64,000 bases of DNA. Source: Xanthomonas rydalmerensis. Its GTDB lineage: Bacteria > Pseudomonadota > Gammaproteobacteria > Xanthomonadales > Xanthomonadaceae. Positions within the stretch are counted from its first letter, which is position 1, and every line of letters begins with the position of its first letter. This document shows positions 16,247-24,610 of the stretch, one piece after another. The stretch covers positions 3,620,001-3,684,000 of the forward strand of contig NZ_CP126170.1 of assembly GCF_033170385.1 (NCBI RefSeq), written 5' to 3'. The notes under the pieces were generated by a model. That model ran no database searches and was not told where the DNA came from. It saw only the letters and a program-made list of their open reading frames with translations. The position numbers were made by a program, and so were the translations under genes.

Positions 16247-17971
16247 ATGGGCTCACCCAGCAAACCGCCGCGCCGCAGCCAGGCGTGGTTCGGGCGCGAA
16301 GGCAAGCAGGGCTTCTACTACCGCAGCTGGCTCAAGAGCGCCGGCCATCCGCACGACATGTTCGATGGCCGCCCGGTGATCGGCATCTGCAACACCTGGT
16401 CGGAACTGACCCCGTGCAACGGCCACCTGCGCGAACTGGCCGAACACGTCAAAAAAGGCGTGTACGAGGCCGGCGGATTCCCGCTGGAATTCCCGGTGAT
16501 GTCGCTGGGCGAAACGCAGATGCGCCCCACCGCGATGCTGTTCCGCAACCTCGCCAGCATGGACGTGGAGGAATCGATCCGCGCCAATCCGCTGGATGGC
16601 GTGGTGCTGCTGATGGGCTGCGACAAGACCACCCCGTCCTTGTTGATGGGCGCGGCCAGCGTGGACCTGCCGACCATCGGCGTGTCCGGCGGGCCGTCGC
16701 TGTCGGGCAACTGGCGCGGGCAACCGCTGGGCTCGGGCACCGGCGTGATCGAGATGTCGGAGATGGTCCGCGCCGGCACCCTGAGCCAGGACGACTTCGT
16801 CGAGGCCGAGGCCTGCATGCAGCGCTCCAAGGGCAGTTGCATGACCATGGGTACCGCGTCGACCATGGCCAGCATGGTCGAGGCGCTGGGCATGTCGCTG
16901 CCGGAGAACGCGGCGATCCCGGCCGTGGACGCGCGCCGCGCGCGGCTGGCCCGGCTCAGCGGGCGGCGCATCGTGCAGATGGTGGAAGAGGACCTGCGCA
17001 TGTCGCAGGTGCTGACCGCCGATGCGTTCGCCAACGCGATCAAGGTCAATGCGGCGATCGGCGGCTCCACCAATGCGGTACTGCACCTGCTCGCCCTGGC
17101 CGGCCGCGTGGGCGTGCCGCTGCAGCTGGACGACTGGGACCGGCTCGGCTCGCGGCTGCCGTGCCTGGTGAACCTCAAACCGTCCGGCCAGTACCTGATG
17201 GAAGACTTCTACTATGCCGGCGGACTGCCGGCGGTGATGCGCGAGCTCGGCAGCGAACTGGCGCTGGACGCACGCACCGTCAACGGCCGCACCGTGGGCG
17301 AGAACGTGGCGCAGGCGCCGTGCTGGAACCGCGAGGTGATCCATCCGCTGGACGCACCGGTCCGCGCAGAGGCCGGCATCGCCGTGCTGCGCGGCAACCT
17401 GGCGCCTGACGGCGCGGTGATCAAGCCCTCGGCCGCGTCCCCGCACCTGCTGCGGCACCGCGGGCGCGCGGTGGTGTTCGAGAGCATCGAGGATTTCAAG
17501 GCGCGCATCGACGACGAGGCGCTGGACATCGACGCCGACTGCATCATGGTGCTGAAGCACTGCGGCCCGCGCGGCTACCCCGGCATGGCCGAGGTCGGCA
17601 ACATGCCGCTGCCGCCGAAGCTGCTGCGTGCCGGCATCACCGACATGGTGCGCATCTCCGACGCGCGCATGAGCGGCACCGCCTACGGCACCGTGGTGCT
17701 GCACGCCTCGCCCGAGGCCGCCGCCGGCGGCACCCTGGCACTGGTGCGCGACGGCGACATCATCGAGCTCGACGTCCCTGGCCGCGCGCTGCACCTGGAA
17801 GTCAGCGACGAGGAACTGCTGCGCCGGCGCAGCGAATGGACGCCGCCGCCGGCACCGACGCGCGGCTGGAGCAAGCTCTACGTCGAGCACGTGCAGCAGG
17901 CGCACCTGGGCGCGGACCTGGACTTCCTGGTCGGCAGCAGCGGCGATGCGGTGGCGCGCGATTCGCATTAG
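16247..17971 (+). CDS. IlvD/Edd-family pentonate dehydratase (probable L-arabinonate dehydratase)
   Basis: A 574-residue iron-sulfur dehydratase that should convert a pentonate to 2-keto-3-deoxypentonate. Three cluster-ligand cysteines are at C57 (SELTPCN), C125 (MGCDKTTPS) and C198 (GSCMTMG); K127, next to D126, is in the metal/carbamylated-lysine position. Their spacing is that of pentonate dehydratases rather than of branched-chain-acid IlvD. The ATG at 16247 was chosen, with a GAGGA site upstream; a TTG start at 16199 is possible. D-xylonate or D-galactonate remain alternative substrates. Confidence 0.85.
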   Translation: MGSPSKPPRRSQAWFGREGKQGFYYRSWLKSAGHPHDMFDGRPVIGICNTWSELTPCNGHLRELAEHVKKGVYEAGGFPLEFPVMSLGETQMRPTAMLFRNLASMDVEESIRANPLDGVVLLMGCDKTTPSLLMGAASVDLPTIGVSGGPSLSGNWRGQPLGSGTGVIEMSEMVRAGTLSQDDFVEAEACMQRSKGSCMTMGTASTMASMVEALGMSLPENAAIPAVDARRARLARLSGRRIVQMVEEDLRMSQVLTADAFANAIKVNAAIGGSTNAVLHLLALAGRVGVPLQLDDWDRLGSRLPCLVNLKPSGQYLMEDFYYAGGLPAVMRELGSELALDARTVNGRTVGENVAQAPCWNREVIHPLDAPVRAEAGIAVLRGNLAPDGAVIKPSAASPHLLRHRGRAVVFESIEDFKARIDDEALDIDADCIMVLKHCGPRGYPGMAEVGNMPLPPKLLRAGITDMVRISDARMSGTAYGTVVLHASPEAAAGGTLALVRDGDIIELDVPGRALHLEVSDEELLRRRSEWTPPPAPTRGWSKLYVEHVQQAHLGADLDFLVGSSGDAVARDSH

Positions 17972-18321
17972 CGCCCGCAGCGAGATGCTTCCACGACTTT
18001 CGTAGGAGCGGCTTCAGCCGCGACAGGCGTTCCCGATAGCCCACGTCGCGACTGCAGGCCACTTCCAACCGCCGCATTCGCCACGCATCACCGTGATGTC
18101 GTAGGAGCGGCTTCAGCCGCGACAGGCGCCACCGGTAACGCGTGGTCGCGGCTGAAGCCGCTCCTACAGATGCCGCTTTTCTGAAGATTGGAAGCCGCGC
18201 GACGTCACCCGCACGCGTCGCGAAGCAGGCCGCCTTCTTCCACGCGCATCGCCCCCCACGTCACCGAACCGTCATCTGCAGCTTCTAGCCTGCGCCGCAC
18301 CCAAGGAACAAGGCAGGCTCG
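17972..18321. other. 350-base gap with REP-like elements
   Basis: No gene is seen. It holds a single REP-like element at 18002-18028 and a facing pair at 18101-18167, all built around GGAGCGGCTTCAGCCGC. The last 140 bases should contain the promoter of the sigma-factor gene, but no clear -35/-10 pair was found. Confidence 0.6.
18101..18167. repeat. facing REP-like pair
   Basis: A forward copy (18101-18128) and a reverse copy (18145-18167) of the GGAGCGGCTTCAGCCGC element are separated by a short spacer, giving a large potential hairpin. A lone forward copy lies 100 bases to the left at 18002-18028. The same pair arrangement recurs at 38990, 44661 and 52637. Confidence 0.85.
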
Positions 18322-18846
18322 GTGGCGGCTCACCCCAAACGCGCATGGGCGCGCATGTTCGCCGAACACGGCCCGGTGCTGCGCGGCTTCTTCGTGCGCC
18401 GTGGCGCGCGCGAAGACGCCGAGGACATGGTGCAGGAGACCTATCTGCGGCTGCTGCGCGCGCATCGGCAGCAGGGCGAGGCCATCGCCAATCCCGAAGC
18501 CTATCTGTACACCGTCGCGCAGAACCTGGCGCGCGAACAGGCCGCGCGCCGCCGCCAGGCGCCGCTGCGCATCGACGAGATGGAGCAGTTCTCGCAATTG
18601 CTGGCAGCGGGAGACGACGTGGAAGACAGCGCACATCAGCGGCAGCGCCAGCAGCACCTGCAGGCCCTGCTCGCCGACCTGCCCGCGCGCACCCGTGCGG
18701 TGCTGGTGATGCAGTACCGCGACGGGCTGAGCTACAAGCAGATCGCCGAACGCATGGGCGTGTCGCCGCACATGGTCAAGAAGCACGTGGTGCGCGGCCT
18801 GTCGGCCTGCCGCCGCGCGCTGGCCGACAGCGGGGACCGCTGGTGA
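18322..18846 (+). CDS. ECF RNA polymerase sigma factor, FecI-like
   Basis: A 174-residue sigma-70-family protein with region 2 (about 10-80, with EDAEDMVQETYLRLL) and region 4 (about 115-165, LPARTRAVLVMQYRDGLSYK then QIAERMGVSPHMVKKHV). Translation starts with GTG at 18322 behind an AAGGAACAAGG site; an ATG at 18355 is the alternative. It overlaps the FecR-like gene by four bases. FecI-type factors are freed by a FecR-type protein when the outer-membrane receptor binds ligand, and then transcribe the receptor gene, which here lies just downstream. Confidence 0.9.
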   Translation: MAAHPKRAWARMFAEHGPVLRGFFVRRGAREDAEDMVQETYLRLLRAHRQQGEAIANPEAYLYTVAQNLAREQAARRRQAPLRIDEMEQFSQLLAAGDDVEDSAHQRQRQQHLQALLADLPARTRAVLVMQYRDGLSYKQIAERMGVSPHMVKKHVVRGLSACRRALADSGDRW

Positions 18847-19907
18847 ACGACAGCGCCTTCTCGTCGCGCAGCGCCATCGCCGAGGCCGCGCACTGGCATG
18901 CGGTGCAGCGCATGCAGCCGCTGGATGCGAAACAGGAACAGCAGTTGCTGGACTGGTTGACCGCCTCGCCGCAGCACCTGCGCGAGTATCTGGCGATGCA
19001 GCGTGTGGCCGGCGAACTCGGCGAGGCGCTGCGCGGCATGGACCTGGACGTGGACGCCTTGCTCGCCAGCGACGACGCCGCCGCCGCAACCGGCAACGTG
19101 ATCGCCCTGCCCGTGCCGCGGCGCGTGACAGCGACAGCGACACCAGCGCGCGACGCGCGCACCCGTGCCGCGCCGCGCTGGCGCCTGGCCGCAGCCGCCG
19201 CGGTGTGCGCGGTCGCGGTGCTGGTCGGCTGGAACTGGCCGACCAGTCAGACCTACCGCACCGCGCTCGGCGAACAACGCAGCGTGCAACTGGCCGACGG
19301 CAGCACGGTGCGGCTCAACGCGCAGACCCAGGTGCGCGCCACGCTGACGCCGTGGAGCCGGACGCTGCAGTTGCTGCAGGGCCAGGCCAGTTTCGTGGTC
19401 GCCGCCGACCGGCGCCCGCTGCAGGTGCAGGCCGGCGGCCTGCGCGTGGAAGACATCGGCACCACCTTCGACATCGCCCTGCACCAGGATCAGGCGCGCA
19501 TCGAGGTCTCGGCCGGCCGCGTGCACGTGTGGCGGCAGGACCAGCCGCAGCAGCCGATGCTGGCCGACCTCGGCGCCGGCCAGAGCGCGCGCATCGACAC
19601 CGCCGATGGCCGGGTCGAACTGGGCAACGAGGACGTCGCGGCCATGCATGCCTGGTGGCAACGCCGCATCGTGTTCCGCGACGAACCGCTGGCCAACGTC
19701 GCCGAGGACTTCAACCGACTCAACCGCACCCGCCTGCTGATCGACGACACCGATGCCGGGGCGATGCGGCTGACCGGCAATCTGCGTGGCGACGACGTCG
19801 CCGCATTGCGCGCGTTCCTGGATGCGCAGCCGACCTTGCAGGTACGCACCAGCGCCAACGGTATCCACGTGCGCAGCCGTACCCAAACGCAAGCACGCCT
19901 GGAGTAG
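18843..19907 (+). CDS. FecR-like anti-sigma regulator
   Basis: A 354-residue inner-membrane protein, starting with GTG in the sigma-factor stop region (GTGA overlap). The N-terminal DUF4880-like part (about 10-60, AAHWHAVQRMQPLDAK) should bind the sigma factor. One membrane segment lies near 115-130 (LAAAAAVCAVAVLVGW). The periplasmic FecR domain follows (TALGEQRSVQLADGSTVRLN, then EDIGTTFDIAL), and a C-terminal STN-like region (FRDEPLANVAEDFNRLNR) should contact the receptor's signalling domain. The sigma/FecR/receptor order is standard for cell-surface signalling. Confidence 0.9.
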   Translation: MNDSAFSSRSAIAEAAHWHAVQRMQPLDAKQEQQLLDWLTASPQHLREYLAMQRVAGELGEALRGMDLDVDALLASDDAAAATGNVIALPVPRRVTATATPARDARTRAAPRWRLAAAAAVCAVAVLVGWNWPTSQTYRTALGEQRSVQLADGSTVRLNAQTQVRATLTPWSRTLQLLQGQASFVVAADRRPLQVQAGGLRVEDIGTTFDIALHQDQARIEVSAGRVHVWRQDQPQQPMLADLGAGQSARIDTADGRVELGNEDVAAMHAWWQRRIVFRDEPLANVAEDFNRLNRTRLLIDDTDAGAMRLTGNLRGDDVAALRAFLDAQPTLQVRTSANGIHVRSRTQTQARLE

Positions 19908-20182
19908 CGCGGCAGGTGCGTGGCGCGCACTGCGCAGCGCACGCATCGTCCAGACCAGACGGCCGGCGCGCAGTCGCGTGCCATCAACGCGTCACACGCA
20001 GCGTGCACGCACGCATTCGTGCGCGCACGCGACGCCAGCACTCCCCGCACGTGTCACAGAAAATTCATCGAAAAACGGTGCCCGATCTTCGCCGTCGTAC
20101 CTCGTAGTCCAGGGACAGCGCAGGCAACCGCCCACTGGCGATGCCGCGCGCACCACTCCCCCCGCTCTCACAGGACCCGACG

Positions 20183-23080
20183 ATGCGCCGCACCCTGTTC
20201 CTTTCCATCGCCCTCGCCCTGCATGCCGGTGCCGCTGGCGCGCAGACCGCACCCGTCGCGGTCGATGCGATTCCCGCGCAACCGCTGGCGCGTGCGCTCA
20301 ATGCCCTGTCGCGGCAGACCGGCCTGCAGTTCGTCTATGCCGCCGGCAGCACCGGCAACCCGCAGACGCATGGCAGCAGCGCCGGCGTGGCGCCGGAGCA
20401 GGCGCTGCAGCAACTGCTCGACGGCACCGGCCTGCGCTACCGCTTCCTGACGCCGACCACGGTGACGATCGAGGCAGCGAGCGCGCCGGCCGAAACCGCC
20501 GCTACCGTACCGGCGACGATGACCGCCGTCCCAGCGCCGGCACCGACAACGCCTGCGGATGCACCGGTCAAGCAACTGGACGGCATCCAGGTGCTCGGCA
20601 GCTACGCCGGCAGCCTCAGCGCCGCGCTGCGCGAGAAGCGCTACGCCGACAGCGTGGTCGACGTGATCGCCGCCGAGGACATCGGCAAGCTGCCGGCGCA
20701 GAACGTGGCCGAAGCGCTGCAGCGCGTGCCCGGCGTGTCGATCGTGCGCGACCGCGGCGAAGGCGTGTACGTGCGCGTGCGCGGCCTCGGCCCCAACTTC
20801 CAGGTGACCACGCTCAACGGCCAGACCATGGCGGTCAACGAAAACGTGCGCACCTCCGGCCAGACCGGACGCCAGTTCCGCTACGACACCCTGCCGGCGG
20901 AACTGGTCGCCGGCCTGGAGGTGATCAAGAGCCCCACCGCCGACCTGGACGAAGGCGCGATCGGCGGCATCGTCAACGTGCGCACTTTTCGCCCGCTGGA
21001 ACTGGGCAAACCCCTGACCAACGTGTCGCTGGAATCGAGTCAGGCGCAGCGCACCCACGCCAACGATCCGCGCGTATCCGGACTGTTCAACTGGGTCAAT
21101 GCCGACGGCACCTTCGGCCTGCTGCTTTCCGGCGCCTACGCGCAGCGCAGCCTGCGCCAGGACCGGGTCAACGAAGTGAGCTGGGACTACTACCGCGACG
21201 GCGTGCCGGGCGTGCCCGGCGCCAACTATGTGGCCACCGGCCTGCGTCCGACGCTGGAACTGGAGCAGCGCGAGCGCACCGGCATCGCCGCCTCGCTGCA
21301 ATGGAAGCCGAGCGCGGCCTGGGAAACCAACCTGGACCTGCTCTACGCCAAGCAGACCGTGCACTACGACGAATACAGCCTGGGAGTGGGCTTCGACAGC
21401 TTGGCCAAGCTCAGCAACCTGCGCGTGGCGCACGGCGGCGTCGCCGGCTTCGACTACCGCAACGGCCAGGTGCAGATCTCGCGCGAGACCTCCGGCATCA
21501 CCGACGACAACCGCAGCGCGCGCCTGTCCAGCACCTGGAGCGGCGATGCGTGGACGCTGGGTGCGGTGGCGTTCCACTCGCAAGCGCATAGTTACGACTC
21601 CGATCCGATCCGGCGCACGCGCCTGCGCAGCGGCACCAACCTGTCGATGCGCGTGGACATGCCGCAGGCCGATGGTGATGACGTACCCGATTGGCGCTTC
21701 ACCAACGGCTTCGATCCGACCAACCCGGCCAGCGTGGCCGGCCGACGCCTGGAATGGCGCGAGATCGACGCGCGCGACAAGGAGGACGCGCTGCAGTTCG
21801 ACGCCAAGCGCGCGCTCGGCGACGGTTTCTTCCGCGAGCTCAAGGTCGGCGCCAAGTACCGGCAGCGCTCGCGCACCTACGATCGCGCCGACCTGCTGCT
21901 GACCAGCATCGCCGGCGTGCGCTTCCCGGCCGGCAACTTCACCGCGCTGCCGGTGGACGACATGCTCGCCGACGCCAACGGCAACCTGCCGCGGCACTGG
22001 CTGGCGCCGATCGAATCGACCTTCTTCGGCACCTGGCCGACCGCCGCGGATCTGGTCAACACGCCCAACAGCGCCGACCTGCAAAACTCCTACGAGGTGA
22101 AGGAAAAGATCGGCTCGGCCTACGCGATGGCCGACTTCGGCAGCCAACTGGCCGGACGCGAACTGCGCGGCAACCTCGGCGTGCGCCTGGTGCGCACCGA
22201 GCAGACCACCGACGGCCACGCCGACGTCGACGGCAGCGCGCAACCGGTGCACTTCGCGCGCAGCTACAGCAACGCGCTGCCCTCGTTCAATGCCGCCTGG
22301 GACGTGCGCGACGACATGGTGCTGCGCAGCTCCGCGGCCAAGGTCATCACCCGCCCGGACCTCACCGACCTGTCGTCCAAGCTCACCTTCAACTCCAGCG
22401 GCGAAATCCTCACCGCCAGCGGCGGCAATCCGTCGTTGCGCCCGTTCGAGGCCTGGCAGTACGACCTGACCTTCGAGTGGTACATCGACGGCACCTCGGC
22501 GCTGACCGGCGGCGTGTTCTACAAGGACATCTCGCGCTTCATCCAGACCCAGCTGTCGAACCTGCAGTACCAGGGCCAGACCTACCTGCTCTCGTCCAAG
22601 ACCAACGGCAGTCAGGCCAGCGTCAAGGGCGTGGAAGTGGCCTACCAGCAGGTCTTCGCCGGCCTGCCGACGCCGCTGGACGGGCTGGGCATGCAGCTCA
22701 ACTACACCTGGACCGACAGCGAGGCCACCTATCGCGACGGCAGCCGCAGCTTCACCGACAGCCTCGAAGGCGTGGCCAAGAACACCTACAACGCGGTGCT
22801 GTTCTACGAGAAGGGGCCGCTGATGGCGCGGGTGAGCTACGGCTGGAGCGACGACATCGTCAACGCGGTCGGCACCGCCAACGTCGCCACGCTCAACAGC
22901 GACAGGTTCGGCAGCCTCGATGCGAACGTGGCCTGGAAGGTCAACGACACCCTCTCGGTGTTCGTCAACGCGATCAATCTCACCGGCGCCGTGCAGCGCC
23001 AGTACGTCGGCGACCGCCTGTTCGGCGGCTACACCGATTACGGCCGCACCTGGTCGGTCGGCCTGCGCGCACGTTTCTGA
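20183..23080 (+). CDS. TonB-dependent receptor with N-terminal STN signalling domain
   Basis: A 965-residue outer-membrane receptor. The ATG at 20183 gives a signal peptide (MRRTLFLSIALALHAGAAGA); an upstream ATG at 20141 would precede it. The STN domain (about 30-85, IPAQPLARALNALSRQTGLQ) talks to the FecR-like protein. The plug (about 145-270) contains KLPAQNVAEALQRVPGVSI and the beta-barrel ends in SVGLRARF, with the terminal Phe expected for outer-membrane insertion. It looks like the Xanthomonas-Caulobacter type receptor family, which often imports non-iron ligands. The two exported phosphatase genes downstream suggest a phosphate ester such as an inositol phosphate; that is inference. 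Confidence 0.9.
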   Translation: MRRTLFLSIALALHAGAAGAQTAPVAVDAIPAQPLARALNALSRQTGLQFVYAAGSTGNPQTHGSSAGVAPEQALQQLLDGTGLRYRFLTPTTVTIEAASAPAETAATVPATMTAVPAPAPTTPADAPVKQLDGIQVLGSYAGSLSAALREKRYADSVVDVIAAEDIGKLPAQNVAEALQRVPGVSIVRDRGEGVYVRVRGLGPNFQVTTLNGQTMAVNENVRTSGQTGRQFRYDTLPAELVAGLEVIKSPTADLDEGAIGGIVNVRTFRPLELGKPLTNVSLESSQAQRTHANDPRVSGLFNWVNADGTFGLLLSGAYAQRSLRQDRVNEVSWDYYRDGVPGVPGANYVATGLRPTLELEQRERTGIAASLQWKPSAAWETNLDLLYAKQTVHYDEYSLGVGFDSLAKLSNLRVAHGGVAGFDYRNGQVQISRETSGITDDNRSARLSSTWSGDAWTLGAVAFHSQAHSYDSDPIRRTRLRSGTNLSMRVDMPQADGDDVPDWRFTNGFDPTNPASVAGRRLEWREIDARDKEDALQFDAKRALGDGFFRELKVGAKYRQRSRTYDRADLLLTSIAGVRFPAGNFTALPVDDMLADANGNLPRHWLAPIESTFFGTWPTAADLVNTPNSADLQNSYEVKEKIGSAYAMADFGSQLAGRELRGNLGVRLVRTEQTTDGHADVDGSAQPVHFARSYSNALPSFNAAWDVRDDMVLRSSAAKVITRPDLTDLSSKLTFNSSGEILTASGGNPSLRPFEAWQYDLTFEWYIDGTSALTGGVFYKDISRFIQTQLSNLQYQGQTYLLSSKTNGSQASVKGVEVAYQQVFAGLPTPLDGLGMQLNYTWTDSEATYRDGSRSFTDSLEGVAKNTYNAVLFYEKGPLMARVSYGWSDDIVNAVGTANVATLNSDRFGSLDANVAWKVNDTLSVFVNAINLTGAVQRQYVGDRLFGGYTDYGRTWSVGLRARF

Positions 23081-23198
23081 TCCGTCGCGCTGCCGCCCGC
23101 GCGCGGCAGCCAGCCGGCGCCCGCTGCCTGCATGGCCGCGGGCGCGGCCACCGCCGCGCACCGCCGCGCGACGCACCGCCTCTGCCTGGAGCTTGCCG

Positions 23199-24500
23199 AT
23201 GCCATCGCTGTCGCACCTCGCCGCCCTCGCCCTGTTCTTGCTCGCGCCGCTGGCCTGCGCCGCGGCACCCGCGCAACCGACCGCGACAGAGACGCTGGAA
23301 AAAGTCGTCATCCTCAAGCGCCACGGCGTGCGCGCGGCGATGTCCAGCGCGGAACAACTGGAGCGCTACTCGGCGCGCCCGTGGCCGCGCTTCGACGTCC
23401 CCGCCGGGCATCTCACCGCGAACGGCGCGGCACTGGAACGGCTGTTCGGCACCTACTACCGCGCGCATTACGCATCGCTGAGGCTGTTCGCCGGCGACGG
23501 CTGCGTGGCCGCGTACTACTGGGCCAACCGCACCCAGCGCACCCTCGCCTCGGCGCAGGCGCTGGCCAGCACGCTGACCCCGGGCTGCGCCAACCCGGTG
23601 CACAGCGTCGCCGACGGCGCCTCCGATCCGCTGTTCGATGGCGCGCCCGCCCTGCGCGATCCCGCCGCGGTGGCGCAGATGCGCGCGGCCATCGCCGGCC
23701 GCATCGGCGGCGATGCGCAGGCCTGGAACGCGGCCCAGGCCGACGCCATCGACAGCCTGCAGCAACTGCTGCTGCAGTGCGCGCAACGGCCCTGCCCGGC
23801 CGACGCCGGCAACGGCAAGCAGCGCCTGGATGCGGTACCGGCGCGGCTGGCCGACGCCGGCGAATCCATCCCCGGCATCGAAGGCCCGGCCGCGGCCGCC
23901 TCCGGCCTCAGCGAAAGCCTGCTAATGGCCTGGGCGGACGGCCAGGACTTCGCCGCGCTGGGCTGGCGCGGTATCGACGAAGCCAGCCTGTTGCGCGCCT
24001 TCGCCCCGCACCAGGCAGAGTTCGCGCTGCGCCTGCGTGCGCCCGCCGTCGCGCGGATGGCCGCCTCGCCGCTGGCGGCGCGGCTGCTGGCGACGCTGCT
24101 GGAAGGCAGCGGCCAGGCCACGCACGCCGCGCCGATCGGCGGCGCGGCGCGGCTGGTAGTGCTGTCCGGCCACGACGGCACCCTGACCCTGCTGGCCGGC
24201 ATGCTCGACCTGCACTGGCAACTGCCCGGCTACCAGCCCGACCAGACCGTGCCCGGCGGCGCGCTGGTGTTCGAGCGCTGGCGCCGCGCCGACGGCGAAC
24301 GCGTGATCCGCCTGCGCTACACCGCGCAGAGCCTGGCGCAACTGCGCGAACGCCGCGCGCTGACCGTGCAGGCGCCGCCGTTGGCATCGGCGGTGTTCAT
24401 CCCGCAGTGCAGCCGCGCCAATGCCACGTACGACTGCCCGCTGCCGGCCTTCGCCGCCGCGGTCGAAGCCGCGCTCGATCCGCAGTTCCTGACCCCATGA
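23199..24500 (+). CDS. exported histidine acid phosphatase / phytase-family protein
   Basis: A 433-residue protein with a signal peptide (LAALALFLLAPLACA) and the two hallmarks of clade-2 histidine phosphatases: RHGVR (R41, H42, R45) for the phosphohistidine nucleophile and GHDGT (H325, D326) for the proton donor. The length and lack of other domains match AppA/Agp-type periplasmic phytases and glucose-1-phosphatases. It lies 118 bases behind the TonB receptor on the same strand and is probably co-transcribed. Substrate could be phytate, sugar phosphate or another monoester. Confidence 0.87.
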   Translation: MPSLSHLAALALFLLAPLACAAAPAQPTATETLEKVVILKRHGVRAAMSSAEQLERYSARPWPRFDVPAGHLTANGAALERLFGTYYRAHYASLRLFAGDGCVAAYYWANRTQRTLASAQALASTLTPGCANPVHSVADGASDPLFDGAPALRDPAAVAQMRAAIAGRIGGDAQAWNAAQADAIDSLQQLLLQCAQRPCPADAGNGKQRLDAVPARLADAGESIPGIEGPAAAASGLSESLLMAWADGQDFAALGWRGIDEASLLRAFAPHQAEFALRLRAPAVARMAASPLAARLLATLLEGSGQATHAAPIGGAARLVVLSGHDGTLTLLAGMLDLHWQLPGYQPDQTVPGGALVFERWRRADGERVIRLRYTAQSLAQLRERRALTVQAPPLASAVFIPQCSRANATYDCPLPAFAAAVEAALDPQFLTP

Positions 24501-24610
24501 CGCCACGTGCGCCGGCCCCGGCCGGTCGCGCGGCGGCATCGGTGCTTTCCGGCACCGCCCCCTGGCGCTCGCGCCACCCGCTGTTCCTCCCAACCCGCAA
24601 GAGGCGATTC

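Noticed and set aside
18101..18167. Possible CRISPR repeat-spacer unit
   Set aside because: Only facing palindromic pairs with a tiny spacer are present, not regularly spaced direct repeats, and no cas gene is nearby. They are REP-like elements.
20168..23317. A 1049-codon minus-strand frame opposite the TonB receptor
   Set aside because: Same shadow effect; the plus-strand frame has a signal peptide, STN, plug and barrel features.
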